From NCBI RefSeq assembly GCF_030410135.1, contig NZ_JAUGQQ010000006.1:62001-126000 (forward strand): a stretch of DNA of 64,000 nucleotides, written 5' to 3'. Position 1 is the first letter of the stretch. Each line of letters begins with the position of its first letter. Positions 27,401 to 35,631 of the stretch are shown piece after piece. The translations under genes were made by a program, and so were the position numbers. This DNA is from Aequorivita aurantiaca. Its GTDB lineage: Bacteria; Bacteroidota; Bacteroidia; Flavobacteriales; Flavobacteriaceae. The notes under the pieces were generated by a model that saw only the letters and a list, made by a program, of their open reading frames with translations, ran no database searches and was not told the DNA's origin.

Positions 27401-28252
27401 ATTTTTAATGGTCAGGCAACCATCTCAAACGGTATTTTTGAATTTGAATTCGTTGTGCCACGGGATATTCAAATTCCCGTAGGCAAGGGAAGGGTTAGCC
27501 TTTATGCAAAGAGAGATAATATTTTGGAGGACCAAACCGGGGTGAACCTTGATTTGAATGTGGGCGGTTTAAATGAAAACGCTCCAGAAGATAACGAAGG
27601 GCCGTTGATAAAGCTTTATATGAATGATGAGAGCTTCGTTTCCGGAGGCATTACGGATGATTCCCCAATGCTTCTCGTAAAACTGGAAGACCCCAATGGA
27701 ATAAATACGGCCAGCGGAATTGGGCACGACATTGTCGCAATATTGGATGGCGATGAATCGAATCCATTTATTCTAAACGAATTTTATCAAGCAGAAGTGG
27801 ACGATTATACAAAAGGAAAAACACATTATAAATTCCGCGATTTGGAAGATGGACTCCACACGCTAACATTAAAGGCGTGGGATGTTTACAACAATTCATC
27901 CACCGCCGAAATCCAATTCATCGTTGCGGGAAGTGGAAATCTTGAAATTACAAGAGTGTTGAATTATCCCAATCCGTTTGTAAACTATACCCAATTCTGG
28001 TTCAACCATAATAGGCCTGATGAGTCTCTTGACGTGCAAGTTCAGATCTTTACCGTCACCGGAAAAGTGGTATGGACCAAAAACCAAACCTTGCCACCTT
28101 CAGGCAGTTATTTATGTCGGGAAATAACGTGGGACGGCCGCGATGATTTCGGTGATCGCATCGGAAAAGGTGTGTATGTATATAAGATAACAGTAAGATC
28201 TGCGTTAACCAATCAGCGGGTTGAAAAATATGAGAAACTCGTCATCCTTTAA
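24416..28252 (+). CDS. porU: T9SS C-terminal signal peptidase PorU
   Basis: 1278 residues from ATG 24416, which opens a clean signal peptide (MRKAILLCVLF...GRAQ). Cell-surface gingipain-like (peptidase C25) enzyme that removes the C-terminal sorting domain of T9SS cargo and attaches the cargo to the outer membrane. The N-terminal half is beta-rich; the C25 core starts near 'DVDYIIIAPPFLIQPALRLA', with the catalytic His in 'IIDYFGHGGEDGLAHE' and Cys in 'VITVTCEFTKFDNP', followed by 'YQNRDGGAISLVTTTR'. The C-terminus has a FlgD-like Ig fold and 'LNYPNPFVNYTQFWFNHNRP', 'WDGRDDFGDRIGKGVYVYKI'. porV follows after 34 bp. Confidence 0.95.
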   Translation: MRKAILLCVLFAMPWIGRAQTKNINIYWGGATGTTESFGTKNSAISSNDLALERLKLQMDKNKVLYTTQWQDDGFADGSSLTVTNVRFGPVSSEELKKITPERLPNKLEYSIASTMARDILYTILSITPIIKNNGGYQKVLSFEVNYNYGPQNRNDPPGLTNSVLATGQWFKFKVEQTGVYKLDKNFLSSLGMNTDGIDPRSLKIYGHGGQSLPLRNDQTQFFDLPENAIQVVGEQDGSFDGGDFILFYGTSTLGYVEENDSNINPYSDESYYYVTAGGDPGKRVISMVEPTGSVEFNINEFDEYQFHESDEICPTKLGRKWFGNRFDIESEQSYSFEFPNIVTGKPMRLIVKAAAASESDTSLAVSINGASLDPLTFSRLGESGLLSLDFLDIEVPANNAEVKIDLAYNNAGNPSSIGYLDYIGLWAVRQLKGSGGQLAFQYNNAANLSGVGEYQISNATEFSQVWDVTDFQFITSKQNDGNASAFGFKQTMGQVRKYVAINPSNYYTPTKIAQSAVQNQNLKGTIFKDEAGNFKDVDYIIIAPPFLIQPALRLAQHNKELQGLNVKVVTTDKIYEEFSSGRQEISAIRNFIRYVYYNASSESKRVKYVGIMGDTSIDYKNRIPNNNNNVPTFQTLLGTNIATSFMSDDFFGNMDNNEGTIGEGGTLDIDRLDIAMGRIVADNVSLANAMVDKIIRYTSNTSYGNWRNNFVLISDDVDKPTEDILEKQLDALGDTISEKKPFINVKKIHADAYQQQASAGGNRYPEVNEAIKTAIEAGAIIIDYFGHGGEDGLAHEAIYTKEAAQELKNKDNLPCVITVTCEFTKFDNPSRITAGELTYQNRDGGAISLVTTTRAVFINVGVDFNERLANQLFGFDTDVPAPPAEGLRISKTQMLSETRRVVFYIGDPAMPLAFPKKNIRLTKLNEVPIAQATDTLKALSKIKLEGEVVNASGTLMSDYNGVLEAKIFDKNVMRRTLDNDNNNIFMDFVNLGEGIFNGQATISNGIFEFEFVVPRDIQIPVGKGRVSLYAKRDNILEDQTGVNLDLNVGGLNENAPEDNEGPLIKLYMNDESFVSGGITDDSPMLLVKLEDPNGINTASGIGHDIVAILDGDESNPFILNEFYQAEVDDYTKGKTHYKFRDLEDGLHTLTLKAWDVYNNSSTAEIQFIVAGSGNLEITRVLNYPNPFVNYTQFWFNHNRPDESLDVQVQIFTVTGKVVWTKNQTLPPSGSYLCREITWDGRDDFGDRIGKGVYVYKITVRSALTNQRVEKYEKLVIL

Positions 28253-28262
28253 AAATTAAATT

Positions 28263-28270
28263 TATATTTG
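28263..28270 (+). promoter_or_regulatory. Possible -7 box for porV
   Basis: TATATTTG in the 34-bp porU-porV gap, 16 bp before the porV ATG. No good -33 element, so porV may also be read from porU. Confidence 0.4.
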
Positions 28271-28286
28271 CTCAAAATTAACTTTT

Positions 28287-29465
28287 ATGAAGAAAATTCT
28301 AATTCCAATATTGGTAGGCCTTGTGGCTGTTAAATCCATGGCGCAAAGCGAAATTGAAGATTTTAATCCTATTACTACTGGAGTACCATTTTTGCTAATT
28401 GGCGCCGATCCGCGTTCGGGTGGTTTGGGTGATATAGGTGTTGTAACCTCGGCTGATGCATTTTCACAACAATGGAACCCCGCTAAATATGCTTTTTCAT
28501 TGTCAAAACAAGGAATCGGAGTAACATACACTCCATATTTAAATAAATTGGTTAACGATATATTTTTGGGTAACCTCACCTATTATAACAGATTGAACGA
28601 AAGAAGTGCTGTGGCGGCCAGTTTCCGCTATTTCAGCAATGGCGAAATAGAACTTCGTGAAACAGCTGAGCAAGAACCTTTGCTCGTAAAACCGAATGAA
28701 CTTATGTTTGATGTATCTTATTCTCTTAGGCTAAGCGAAAGATTCTCCATGGCCGTTGCGGGAAGATACATCCGCTCAGATCTAAAACTGCAAACATCCG
28801 TGGCAGATGCCACTGCGGCAAATACTTTTGCCGTTGATATTGCTGGATATTACCAAAGTGAGGAAATACCCTATGATGATTTTGATGGCCGTTGGAGAAT
28901 GGGTTTCGATATTTCCAATATTGGCCCAAAACTAAAGTATGATGAGGTAGGTTCTGAAAGTTTCTTGCCAACAAACCTCGCTCTTGGTGGAGGTTTTGAT
29001 TTCATTCTTGATGAATATAATAAAATTGGTGTTTCGGCACAGGTTAATAAATTATTGGTGCCTACGCGCCAAGATCCGGATATTAATGGTGATGGTGAAA
29101 TTACCGCTGAAGAAAGAGCCCAGACAAATGAAGAATATAATGATATCAACTTCATTTCAGGAATGTTCAAATCCTTCGGTGATGCTCCGGGCGGCTTCAG
29201 TGAAGAGCTAAAGGAATTCACATGGGCATTAGGTGCGGAATATTGGTACCAAGATGTGTTTGCCTTCAGAGGTGGATACTTTCACGAAAGCGATATGAAG
29301 GGTGGTAGACAATTCGCCACACTTGGAGCAGGTTTCCGCTACACTGCCATCAATATTGATATTTCCTATCTGTTCTCAACTTCCGCCTTGGCAAATAGCC
29401 CCTTGGATGGAACGCTGCGCTTCGGATTAACATTCAACTTTGGCGATACTTACGACGAGTATTAA
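28287..29465 (+). CDS. porV: T9SS outer-membrane shuttle protein PorV (LptO)
   Basis: 392 residues: signal peptide (MKKILIPILVGLVAVKSMAQ), then 'ITTGVPFLLIGADPRSGGLGDIGV', 'SQQWNPAKYAF' and a 14-strand FadL-like barrel ending 'GTLRFGLTFNFG'. PorV binds the C-terminal sorting domain of cargo leaving the SprA translocon and hands it to the PorU attachment complex. An extra acidic loop 'DINGDGEITAEERAQ' near residue 270 resembles a calcium-binding EF/dockerin-like loop. Directly after porU, as in other Flavobacteriaceae. Confidence 0.95.
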   Translation: MKKILIPILVGLVAVKSMAQSEIEDFNPITTGVPFLLIGADPRSGGLGDIGVVTSADAFSQQWNPAKYAFSLSKQGIGVTYTPYLNKLVNDIFLGNLTYYNRLNERSAVAASFRYFSNGEIELRETAEQEPLLVKPNELMFDVSYSLRLSERFSMAVAGRYIRSDLKLQTSVADATAANTFAVDIAGYYQSEEIPYDDFDGRWRMGFDISNIGPKLKYDEVGSESFLPTNLALGGGFDFILDEYNKIGVSAQVNKLLVPTRQDPDINGDGEITAEERAQTNEEYNDINFISGMFKSFGDAPGGFSEELKEFTWALGAEYWYQDVFAFRGGYFHESDMKGGRQFATLGAGFRYTAINIDISYLFSTSALANSPLDGTLRFGLTFNFGDTYDEY

Positions 29466-29469
29466 ATTG

Positions 29470-29563
29470 GAGTTTAAAAGTTGAAGAGTTTAAACGTTTA
29501 GGAATTTATCTTTAAAGGAATCATTTAAACGCATAAATTCTAAATATTTAAACTTATAAACTC
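29470..29563. repeat. Long imperfect inverted repeat of ~8-bp units between porV and cdd
   Basis: GAGTTTAA occurs twice on the left with related octamers after it; AAACTTAT and AAACTC on the right are their inverse, and GAATTTAT / ATAAATTC flank the centre. The whole spacer could fold into one long hairpin that ends three bases before the cdd ATG. Confidence 0.5.
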
Positions 29564-29566
29564 TTG

Positions 29567-30049
29567 ATGAAAAAACAAAAAATTGAAATCCAACTAGAAG
29601 TTTTTGAAACCCTTTCCGAACTTCCAACGGATATTCAAGAATTGATGAACAAGGCGCAGCAAGCACGTGAAAATGCTTATGCGCCTTATTCACGTTTTAA
29701 GGTAGGAGCCGCCATTCAGCTCGCCTCGGGTAATATTGCAGTCGGTAACAATCAGGAAAACGCGGCCTATCCCTCAGGCCTGTGTGCCGAACGCGTTGCC
29801 ATTTTCCATTCGGGAGCTCTATTTCCCAATGAAAAAATAAACTCCATGGCCATTTCCGCGCGTTCATCAAATCAATTACTGTCGCAGCCCATTGCCCCGT
29901 GTGGCGCATGCCGGCAATCCATGGCAGAGTATGAACAGAAGCAAAAATCACCCATTGCGGTCTACTTTATGGGGGAAACCGGAAAAATTACAAAGGTTGC
30001 TTCCGTAATGGATTTGCTACCATTGGGGTTCGATGCGGAATTTCTTTAG
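29567..30049 (+). CDS. cdd: Cytidine deaminase
   Basis: 160 residues from ATG 29567 (a TTG one codon earlier is also open). Zinc-dependent deamination of cytidine to uridine in pyrimidine salvage. 'YAPYSRFKVGAAI' is the substrate-binding start; 'PSGLCAERVAIF' gives the first zinc cysteine and the catalytic glutamate; 'APCGACRQ' gives the other two zinc cysteines. Slightly longer than tetrameric CDAs because of an N-terminal 20-residue extension. Located between porV and pdhA, the same neighbourhood as in related flavobacteria. Confidence 0.95.
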   Translation: MKKQKIEIQLEVFETLSELPTDIQELMNKAQQARENAYAPYSRFKVGAAIQLASGNIAVGNNQENAAYPSGLCAERVAIFHSGALFPNEKINSMAISARSSNQLLSQPIAPCGACRQSMAEYEQKQKSPIAVYFMGETGKITKVASVMDLLPLGFDAEFL

Positions 30050-30053
30050 AAAG

Positions 30054-30074
30054 CAAATTTCAAATTTCAAATTC
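30054..30074. repeat. Heptad array CAAATTT x2 plus CAAATTC
   Basis: Three 7-bp units starting four bases after the cdd stop and followed by the cdd terminator. Confidence 0.6.
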
Positions 30075-30084
30075 TGACTATCAT

Positions 30085-30119
30085 CCGTCCCATGTAATTT
30101 TGATGGGATGGTTTTTTTT
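30085..30119 (+). terminator. Intrinsic terminator of cdd
   Basis: CCGTCCCAT / ATGGGATGG (one G-T pair), 9-nt loop, then eight T. Confidence 0.88.
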
Positions 30120-30180
30120 AGAATTTTGTTTCTTTAGAATCCGAATTTAATTGGAATTAATTGGAATTTGGAATTGGTGA

Positions 30181-30213
30181 TTTGTAAATTCTCCTTAATA
30201 AGTGCTACTTTTG
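30181..30213 (+). promoter_or_regulatory. Promoter of pdhA-pdhC
   Basis: TTTG at 30181-30184 and TACTTTTG at 30206-30213, 21 bp apart, about 48 bp before the pdhA ATG. Confidence 0.55.
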
Positions 30214-30260
30214 TTATCCGTTTAATAAATTTTTCCGAGGAAAAAACTTATAACAGTTAG

Positions 30261-31259
30261 ATGAAGAAAATCACAAAAAAAACGTATCTCGATTGGTACG
30301 AAAATATGCTCTTTTGGCGCAAGTTCGAAGATAAATTGGCGCAGGTATATATCAATCAAAAAGTAAGGGGGTTCCTGCACCTTTACAATGGGCAAGAGGC
30401 CGTTCTGGCTGGAGCCATTCACGCCATGGACCTTAATAAGGATCGTATGATCACCGCATACCGAAACCACGTTCAGCCAATTGCAATGGGCGTGGACCCC
30501 AAAAAAGTTATGGCCGAATTGTACGGCAAGGCTACCGGAACCTCCCAAGGATTGGGCGGATCCATGCATATATTTTCCAAAGAACATCGTTTCTATGGAG
30601 GTCATGGAATAGTTGGCGGACAAATCCCATTAGGGGCTGGCCTTGCTTTTGCCGATAAATATTTTGACAGAGATTCCGTAACCTTAACATATATGGGTGA
30701 CGGTGCAACCAGGCAAGGCTCCCTCCATGAAACTTTCAATTTGGCGATGCTATGGAAACTGCCGGTAGTTTTTTGTGTAGAGAACAACGGTTACGCAATG
30801 GGAACTTCCGTAGCGCGCACCGCAAACCATACCGACATTTGGAAGCTAGGTTTGGGTTATGAAATGCCCTGCAAACCTGTGGACGGCATGAAACCTGAAA
30901 TTGTTGCAAAGGAAATGGACGAAGCAATTCAACGCGCCCGTCGCGGCGATGGCCCAACATTTTTGGAACTGAGAACCTACCGTTATAGAGGCCATTCCAT
31001 GAGCGATGCCCAGCATTACAGAACCAAGGATGAAGTTGCCAAGAAACAGGAAGAAGATCCAATAAGCTATGTGCTTCATCATATTTATCAAAACAAATGG
31101 GCCACAGAAGCCGATGTAAAGAAGATAGACCAAAGAGTGAAGGATTTGGTGGAAGAATGCGAGAAATTTGCTGAAGAATCGCCATATCCTGATAAAAACG
31201 TTATGTTCGATTCCGTTTACGAACAGGAAGATTACCCATTTTTATCCGATAAATTATAA
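30261..31259 (+). CDS. pdhA: Pyruvate dehydrogenase E1 component, alpha subunit
   Basis: 332 residues. Thiamine-diphosphate-dependent decarboxylation of pyruvate in the PDH complex. 'MGDGATRQGSLHETFNLAMLWKLPVVFCVENNGYAMGT' positions the ThDP/Mg motif (GDG...NN) near residue 140; 'GGSMHIFSKEHRFYGGHGIVGGQIPLGAGLA' precedes it; 'RYRGHSMSDAQHYR' is the phosphorylation-loop region of E1 alpha. The E1 beta gene is not adjacent, so it must be elsewhere. Three bases separate the stop from the next ATG (pdhC), so they form an operon. Confidence 0.96.
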   Translation: MKKITKKTYLDWYENMLFWRKFEDKLAQVYINQKVRGFLHLYNGQEAVLAGAIHAMDLNKDRMITAYRNHVQPIAMGVDPKKVMAELYGKATGTSQGLGGSMHIFSKEHRFYGGHGIVGGQIPLGAGLAFADKYFDRDSVTLTYMGDGATRQGSLHETFNLAMLWKLPVVFCVENNGYAMGTSVARTANHTDIWKLGLGYEMPCKPVDGMKPEIVAKEMDEAIQRARRGDGPTFLELRTYRYRGHSMSDAQHYRTKDEVAKKQEEDPISYVLHHIYQNKWATEADVKKIDQRVKDLVEECEKFAEESPYPDKNVMFDSVYEQEDYPFLSDKL

Positions 31260-31262
31260 GAA

Positions 31263-33011
31263 ATGGCAGAAGTAATAAACATGCCGCGATTAAGCGACAC
31301 GATGGAAGAAGGCACCGTTGCAACATGGCTTAAAAAAGTTGGCGATACGGTGAAGGAAGGCGACATTCTTGCCGAAATTGAAACAGACAAGGCCACAATG
31401 GAATTCGAGTCTTTTTATGAGGGCACATTGCTTCATATCGGTATTGAGGAAGGAGCGACGGCCAAGGTAGATTCGCTTTTGGCAATAATTGGGGAAAAGG
31501 ACGAGGATATTTCTGAATTGATTGGGGGGAAATCTTCAAAGGAAAATTCAAACAAAAATGGGTCAAAGGCTGAAGAGAAAAATTCTTCAGACAAAAAAAG
31601 TGATTCTTCTGAAAATGAAACAGAAGAAAGCGAAGAAATCTCCCAACCCGAATCCGGGAATGATGATTCGGAAAATTCTAACAATGAAAAGAATATTGAT
31701 TCAAGTGGCGCCGGAATTCCAGAAGGAGTTGAGGTAATTACCATGCCCCGCCTTAGCGATACGATGACTGAAGGCACCGTGGCAACTTGGCTGAAAAAAG
31801 AAGGCGATAAAATAACGCAAGGCGATATTTTGGCGGAAATTGAAACCGATAAGGCCACGATGGAATTCGAATCATTTTATGAGGGAACGCTATTAAAAAT
31901 TGGTGTGGCCGAAGGAGAATCCGCGCCTGTTGACAGCGTTCTCGCAATTATTGGTCCAGAGGGAACCGATGTTTCCGGAGTAGCCGACAAATATAAAAAA
32001 GGAGGAAAAGCCTCCGATGCAAAAGTAGATTCTTCCGAAGCAAAATCTTCAACTGATTCTAAAAAGGAAGAAAAGCAAACTTCAGAAAAGGAGTCCAAAC
32101 AGGAAGAAACCAAAAAGGAAATTTCGACAGAAAAGAAATCTGAATCCTCCCAAGTTTCAAATGAAGGGCGGATTTTTGCTTCTCCATTGGCCAAAAAAAT
32201 GGCTGAGGAAAAGGGAATTAATTTGCGTCAGGTGCGGGGAAGTGGCGAAAAGGGCCGCATCGTAAAAAGCGATATTGAAAATTACCAACCTGCCGCTGCC
32301 GATTCACAAGCCTATATTCCAGTGGGCACCGAAAGTTTCGAGGAAGTGAAAAATTCTCAAATGCGAAAAACTATTGCGAAACGTCTGGCCGAATCTAAAT
32401 TTACCGCTCCCGAATATTATTTAACCGTGGAATTGGATATGGACCATGCCATTGCGGCGCGGGAAGCCATAAATTCAAATCCGGACGTTAAAATTTCCTT
32501 CAATGATATGGTCATAAAAGCTTGTGCAATGGCCCTACGAAAACATCCACAGGTGAATAGCCAATGGACGCCGGAAACCACAAGAATTGCTAAACACATC
32601 CATATTGGTGTGGCAGTTGCCGTAGATGAGGGACTGTTAGTGCCCGTCCTAAAATTCGCTGATCAAATGTCATTTTCACAAATTGGAGCGCAAGTAAAAG
32701 AACTTGCCGGCAAAGCCCGATCTAAAAAAATCACGCCACAGGAAATGGAAGGCAGCACCTTTACAGTTTCCAATCTGGGAATGTTTGGAATTACTGAATT
32801 TACCTCCATCATCAACCAGCCAAACTCGGCAATTTTATCAGTGGGAGCAATTGTCCAAAAGCCGGTTGTAAAAAATGGACAAATTGCCGTGGGAAATACT
32901 ATGACAATTACCTTGGCTTGCGACCACCGCACCGTAGATGGTGCAACGGGCGCTAAATTTTTGCAAACCTTGAGACAATACATTGAGAATCCCGTAACGA
33001 TGTTCATTTAA
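31263..33011 (+). CDS. pdhC: Pyruvate dehydrogenase E2 (dihydrolipoamide acetyltransferase), two lipoyl domains
   Basis: 582 residues. Two lipoyl domains (about 1-80 and 155-235), each with 'LAEIETDKATMEFESFYEGTLL' whose lysine in ETDKA carries lipoate; Glu/Ser/Lys-rich flexible linkers after each; a peripheral subunit-binding domain 'ASPLAKKMAEEKGINLRQVRGSGEKGRIVKSDI' near 305-340; and the CAT catalytic domain with 'DHRTVDGATGAKFL' at the C-terminus. Transfers acetyl groups to CoA and forms the PDH core. The two lipoyl domains are nearly identical over about 60 residues, suggesting internal duplication or gene conversion. Terminator follows. Confidence 0.96.
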   Translation: MAEVINMPRLSDTMEEGTVATWLKKVGDTVKEGDILAEIETDKATMEFESFYEGTLLHIGIEEGATAKVDSLLAIIGEKDEDISELIGGKSSKENSNKNGSKAEEKNSSDKKSDSSENETEESEEISQPESGNDDSENSNNEKNIDSSGAGIPEGVEVITMPRLSDTMTEGTVATWLKKEGDKITQGDILAEIETDKATMEFESFYEGTLLKIGVAEGESAPVDSVLAIIGPEGTDVSGVADKYKKGGKASDAKVDSSEAKSSTDSKKEEKQTSEKESKQEETKKEISTEKKSESSQVSNEGRIFASPLAKKMAEEKGINLRQVRGSGEKGRIVKSDIENYQPAAADSQAYIPVGTESFEEVKNSQMRKTIAKRLAESKFTAPEYYLTVELDMDHAIAAREAINSNPDVKISFNDMVIKACAMALRKHPQVNSQWTPETTRIAKHIHIGVAVAVDEGLLVPVLKFADQMSFSQIGAQVKELAGKARSKKITPQEMEGSTFTVSNLGMFGITEFTSIINQPNSAILSVGAIVQKPVVKNGQIAVGNTMTITLACDHRTVDGATGAKFLQTLRQYIENPVTMFI

Positions 33012-33080
33012 TTGAAGAGAAGCCCAAGCAGCCTGTCCGGAGCAAATTCCACGGCGGTGCAATTGCTTATAAAACAACTG

Positions 33081-33122
33081 TCCCGTTATTCTCTACTTTG
33101 GAAATAACGGGATTTATATTTT
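33081..33122 (+). terminator. Intrinsic terminator of pdhC
   Basis: Perfect 10-bp stem TCCCGTTATT / AATAACGGGA, 12-nt loop, then a T/A-rich tail, shortly before the next gene. Confidence 0.8.
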
Positions 33123-33128
33123 GAAAGA

Positions 33129-33809
33129 ATGAAAAACGTAATTATAACGGGAACTTCCCGAGGCATCGGTTTTGAAATGGTAAAGCTTTTTTCGGAAGCG
33201 GGCCATAACGTTTTGGCACTTTCTCGAAATTCAAATCCGATTGTAGATTTAAAACTGGAAAATGTAACTGCTTTGGAATTTGACATTGCGAGGGAATCTG
33301 AAATAGGGAAACTGTCGGGATTTCTTCAAAGTGAAAAAAAATCAGTGGATATATTAATAAACAGCGCCGGTCACTTATTGAAAAAACCTTTTTTCGAAAT
33401 CACTTCCGAAGAATTTAAAAGATGTTTCGACGTAAATGTTTTTGGAGCTGTTTCATTGACGCAAGCGGTATTGCCATTTATGAAAAAAAATGGGCACGTA
33501 GTAAACATAAGCAGCATGGGCGGGGTTCAGGGAAGTGTAAAGTTTCCGGGCCTCAGCGCATACAGCAGCAGTAAAGGCGCCCTCATCACCCTTACTGAAA
33601 TGCTTGCAGAGGAATACAAAGAAACTGGCCCATCTTTTAACGTCTTGGCCTTAGGATCCGTGCAAACGGAAATGCTGCAAGAAGCTTTTCCGGGTTTTGA
33701 AGCTCCACTTTCAGCCAAAGAGATGGCGAAATATATTATGGATTTCTCACTTTCGGGCAACAAATTTTACAACGGAAAGATTTTGCAAGTTTCAAGTACA
33801 ACGCCATGA
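33129..33809 (+). CDS. SDR family NAD(P)-dependent oxidoreductase
   Basis: 226 residues, classical short-chain dehydrogenase. 'VIITGTSRGIGFEM' is the glycine-rich cofactor motif (TGxxxGIG), 'ILINSAGHLLKKPF' the NAG-type motif, 'VVNISSMGG' carries the catalytic serine, and 'YSSSKGALITLTEMLAEEY' the YxxxK pair. The 'TSRG' stretch with Arg suggests NADP preference. It is followed three bases later by the SprT-like gene. Substrate cannot be told from sequence. Confidence 0.9.
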   Translation: MKNVIITGTSRGIGFEMVKLFSEAGHNVLALSRNSNPIVDLKLENVTALEFDIARESEIGKLSGFLQSEKKSVDILINSAGHLLKKPFFEITSEEFKRCFDVNVFGAVSLTQAVLPFMKKNGHVVNISSMGGVQGSVKFPGLSAYSSSKGALITLTEMLAEEYKETGPSFNVLALGSVQTEMLQEAFPGFEAPLSAKEMAKYIMDFSLSGNKFYNGKILQVSSTTP

Positions 33810-33812
33810 TCT

Positions 33813-34409
33813 ATGACGGAAATTTTAGAGAAATATATTCCCCAAGCCGCCGTAACAACGGCTTTTGATTTAATCAAAACCCATAAAGTCCATCTTAAAA
33901 TAGTAAATGAACGCGTAACGCGACACGGCGATTATAGAAAAATGCCCAATGGCCAGCATCAAATTACCGTGAACGCATCATTGAATAAATATCGTTTTTT
34001 AATCACCCTTGTTCACGAGATAGCCCATTTGGAGGCTTTTACAAAATTCGGAAGATATATAAAACCACACGGGATGGAATGGAAACGAACCTTTCAACTA
34101 TTGATGCTTCCGTTTTTGCGGCCGGAAGTTTTTCCCAACCAACTGTTGCCCTTGCTGGCGCGCCATTTTAAAAATCCAAAAGCGTCTAGTGATACGGATG
34201 CCAGTCTAGCTTTGGCGTTAAAGCAGTTTGACCCCGAGAACGATAAAAACTATATATTTGAAATTCCGTTTGGCGGTATGTTTAGGTTGTACAATGGGAA
34301 AATATTTAAACGTGGCAATCAACGCATCAAGCGTTTTGAATGTATAGAAATTGCCACAGGAAGGACCTATCTTTTCAATCCGAATGCGGAAGTGGAATTT
34401 TTAAAATGA
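33813..34409 (+). CDS. SprT-like zinc metalloprotease domain protein
   Basis: 198 residues. 'LVHEIAHLEAF' near residue 65 is the HExxH zinc motif, and 'KPHGMEWKRTFQLLM' supplies the third histidine in the H-x2-EW pattern of the SprT/Spartan family. The C-terminal 50 residues ('YIFEIPFGGMFRLYNGKIFKRG') look like a small beta domain. Family members cut DNA-crosslinked proteins in eukaryotes; the bacterial role is not established. Probably co-transcribed with the SDR gene. Confidence 0.88.
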   Translation: MTEILEKYIPQAAVTTAFDLIKTHKVHLKIVNERVTRHGDYRKMPNGQHQITVNASLNKYRFLITLVHEIAHLEAFTKFGRYIKPHGMEWKRTFQLLMLPFLRPEVFPNQLLPLLARHFKNPKASSDTDASLALALKQFDPENDKNYIFEIPFGGMFRLYNGKIFKRGNQRIKRFECIEIATGRTYLFNPNAEVEFLK

Positions 34410-34519
34410 GTTTGTAGGTTAGAAATATAAAAGTTTATAAGCCTTAACCTACTCCTATTGGATTCATTATAGAATGGATAATTATCCTTTAATAAAAAAA
34501 CTGGTACTAACATAACTCC

Positions 34520-34543
34520 TAAACTTTTAAATACTTAAACTTT
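34520..34543. repeat. Octad array TAAACTTT / TAAATACT upstream of manC
   Basis: Three 8-bp units (first and third identical) end eight bases before the manC ATG. The same spacer holds an 8-bp inverted repeat GTAGGTTA / TAACCTAC at 34414-34421 and 34445-34452. Confidence 0.5.
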
Positions 34544-34551
34544 TCAAGAGA

Positions 34552-35631
34552 ATGAATAAAGATTATTATGCAGTAATTATGGCCGGCGGCATCGGGTCGC
34601 GGTTTTGGCCGGTGAGCACCCAGTCCTTTCCAAAGCAATTTCACGATTTGCTCGGAACAGGGCAAACCTTACTGCAAAAAACCTTTTCTCGACTCAATAA
34701 AATTATCCCATCGGAAAATATTTATATACTTACCAATGAACAATATCAGGAATTAACGCTGAAACAATTGCCGGAAATTTCGGAAAAACAATTGGTCTTG
34801 GAACCGGCAATGCGCAATACCGCGCCGTGCATATTACTTTCGGCTTTAAAAATAAAGAAGGAGAATCCTAATGCATTGATGCTTGTGGCGCCCAGTGACC
34901 ATTGGATTGAGGATGAAAAAGCATTCGCCAATGATGTGCAATGTTGTTTTGATGCCGCGGAAAAGGAAAATATTTTGCTCACCCTAGGCATTGAACCTAC
35001 ATTTCCGAACACAGGTTACGGATACATTGAAAGCGATAACAACAATGGTTCAGAAATAATAAAGGTGAAGCAGTTCCGCGAAAAACCAGATTATGAAATG
35101 GCCAAACAATTTCTCGCCGCCGGTAATTTTCTGTGGAATGCGGGCATCTTTATTTGGAGCGTTCACAGCATAGTTGCCGCATTCCGTAACCATTTAGCTG
35201 CAATGCATGCCTTATTCTCAAAGGGAATGAAGGAATTGAACACTCCCGATGAGAAAAATTTCATTCAAAATAATTTCAGCACGGCCGAAAATATTTCCAT
35301 CGATTATGGCATTTTAGAGAAGGCAAGCAATGTTTTCGTAAAAAAAGCCACTTTTGATTGGAACGATTTGGGCACTTGGGGCGCGTTACACGAAAAACTG
35401 GAGAAGGACGAAAATGGTAATGCGGTGGTAGGTGCGCAAACATTGTTAAAAAATTCGTCCAACAATATAATATTTACAGCCAAAAATAAGACGGTTGTGC
35501 TTGACGGGATTACAGACTATATAATTGTGGATAAAGAAGATGTATTGCTGTTATTTCCGAAGAAAAAGGAGCAGGAAGTAAAACAACTTTTGAAGGAGGT
35601 TTCAGAAAAATTCGATAAAAAAGATCAATAA
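34552..35631 (+). CDS. manC: Mannose-1-phosphate guanylyltransferase
   Basis: 359 residues. Makes GDP-mannose from Man-1-P and GTP for polysaccharides. The signature 'MAGGIGSRFWPVSTQSFPKQF' is at the N-terminus (GGxGxRxWPxS...PKQF), with 'LVLEPAMRNTAPC', 'VAPSDHWIED', 'GIEPTFPNTGYGYIE', 'FREKPDYEMAKQFL', 'FLWNAGIFIW' and 'ATFDWNDLGTWGALHEKL'. The length fits the single-domain form without the isomerase domain. The next gene starts on the base after its stop. Confidence 0.95.
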   Translation: MNKDYYAVIMAGGIGSRFWPVSTQSFPKQFHDLLGTGQTLLQKTFSRLNKIIPSENIYILTNEQYQELTLKQLPEISEKQLVLEPAMRNTAPCILLSALKIKKENPNALMLVAPSDHWIEDEKAFANDVQCCFDAAEKENILLTLGIEPTFPNTGYGYIESDNNNGSEIIKVKQFREKPDYEMAKQFLAAGNFLWNAGIFIWSVHSIVAAFRNHLAAMHALFSKGMKELNTPDEKNFIQNNFSTAENISIDYGILEKASNVFVKKATFDWNDLGTWGALHEKLEKDENGNAVVGAQTLLKNSSNNIIFTAKNKTVVLDGITDYIIVDKEDVLLLFPKKKEQEVKQLLKEVSEKFDKKDQ

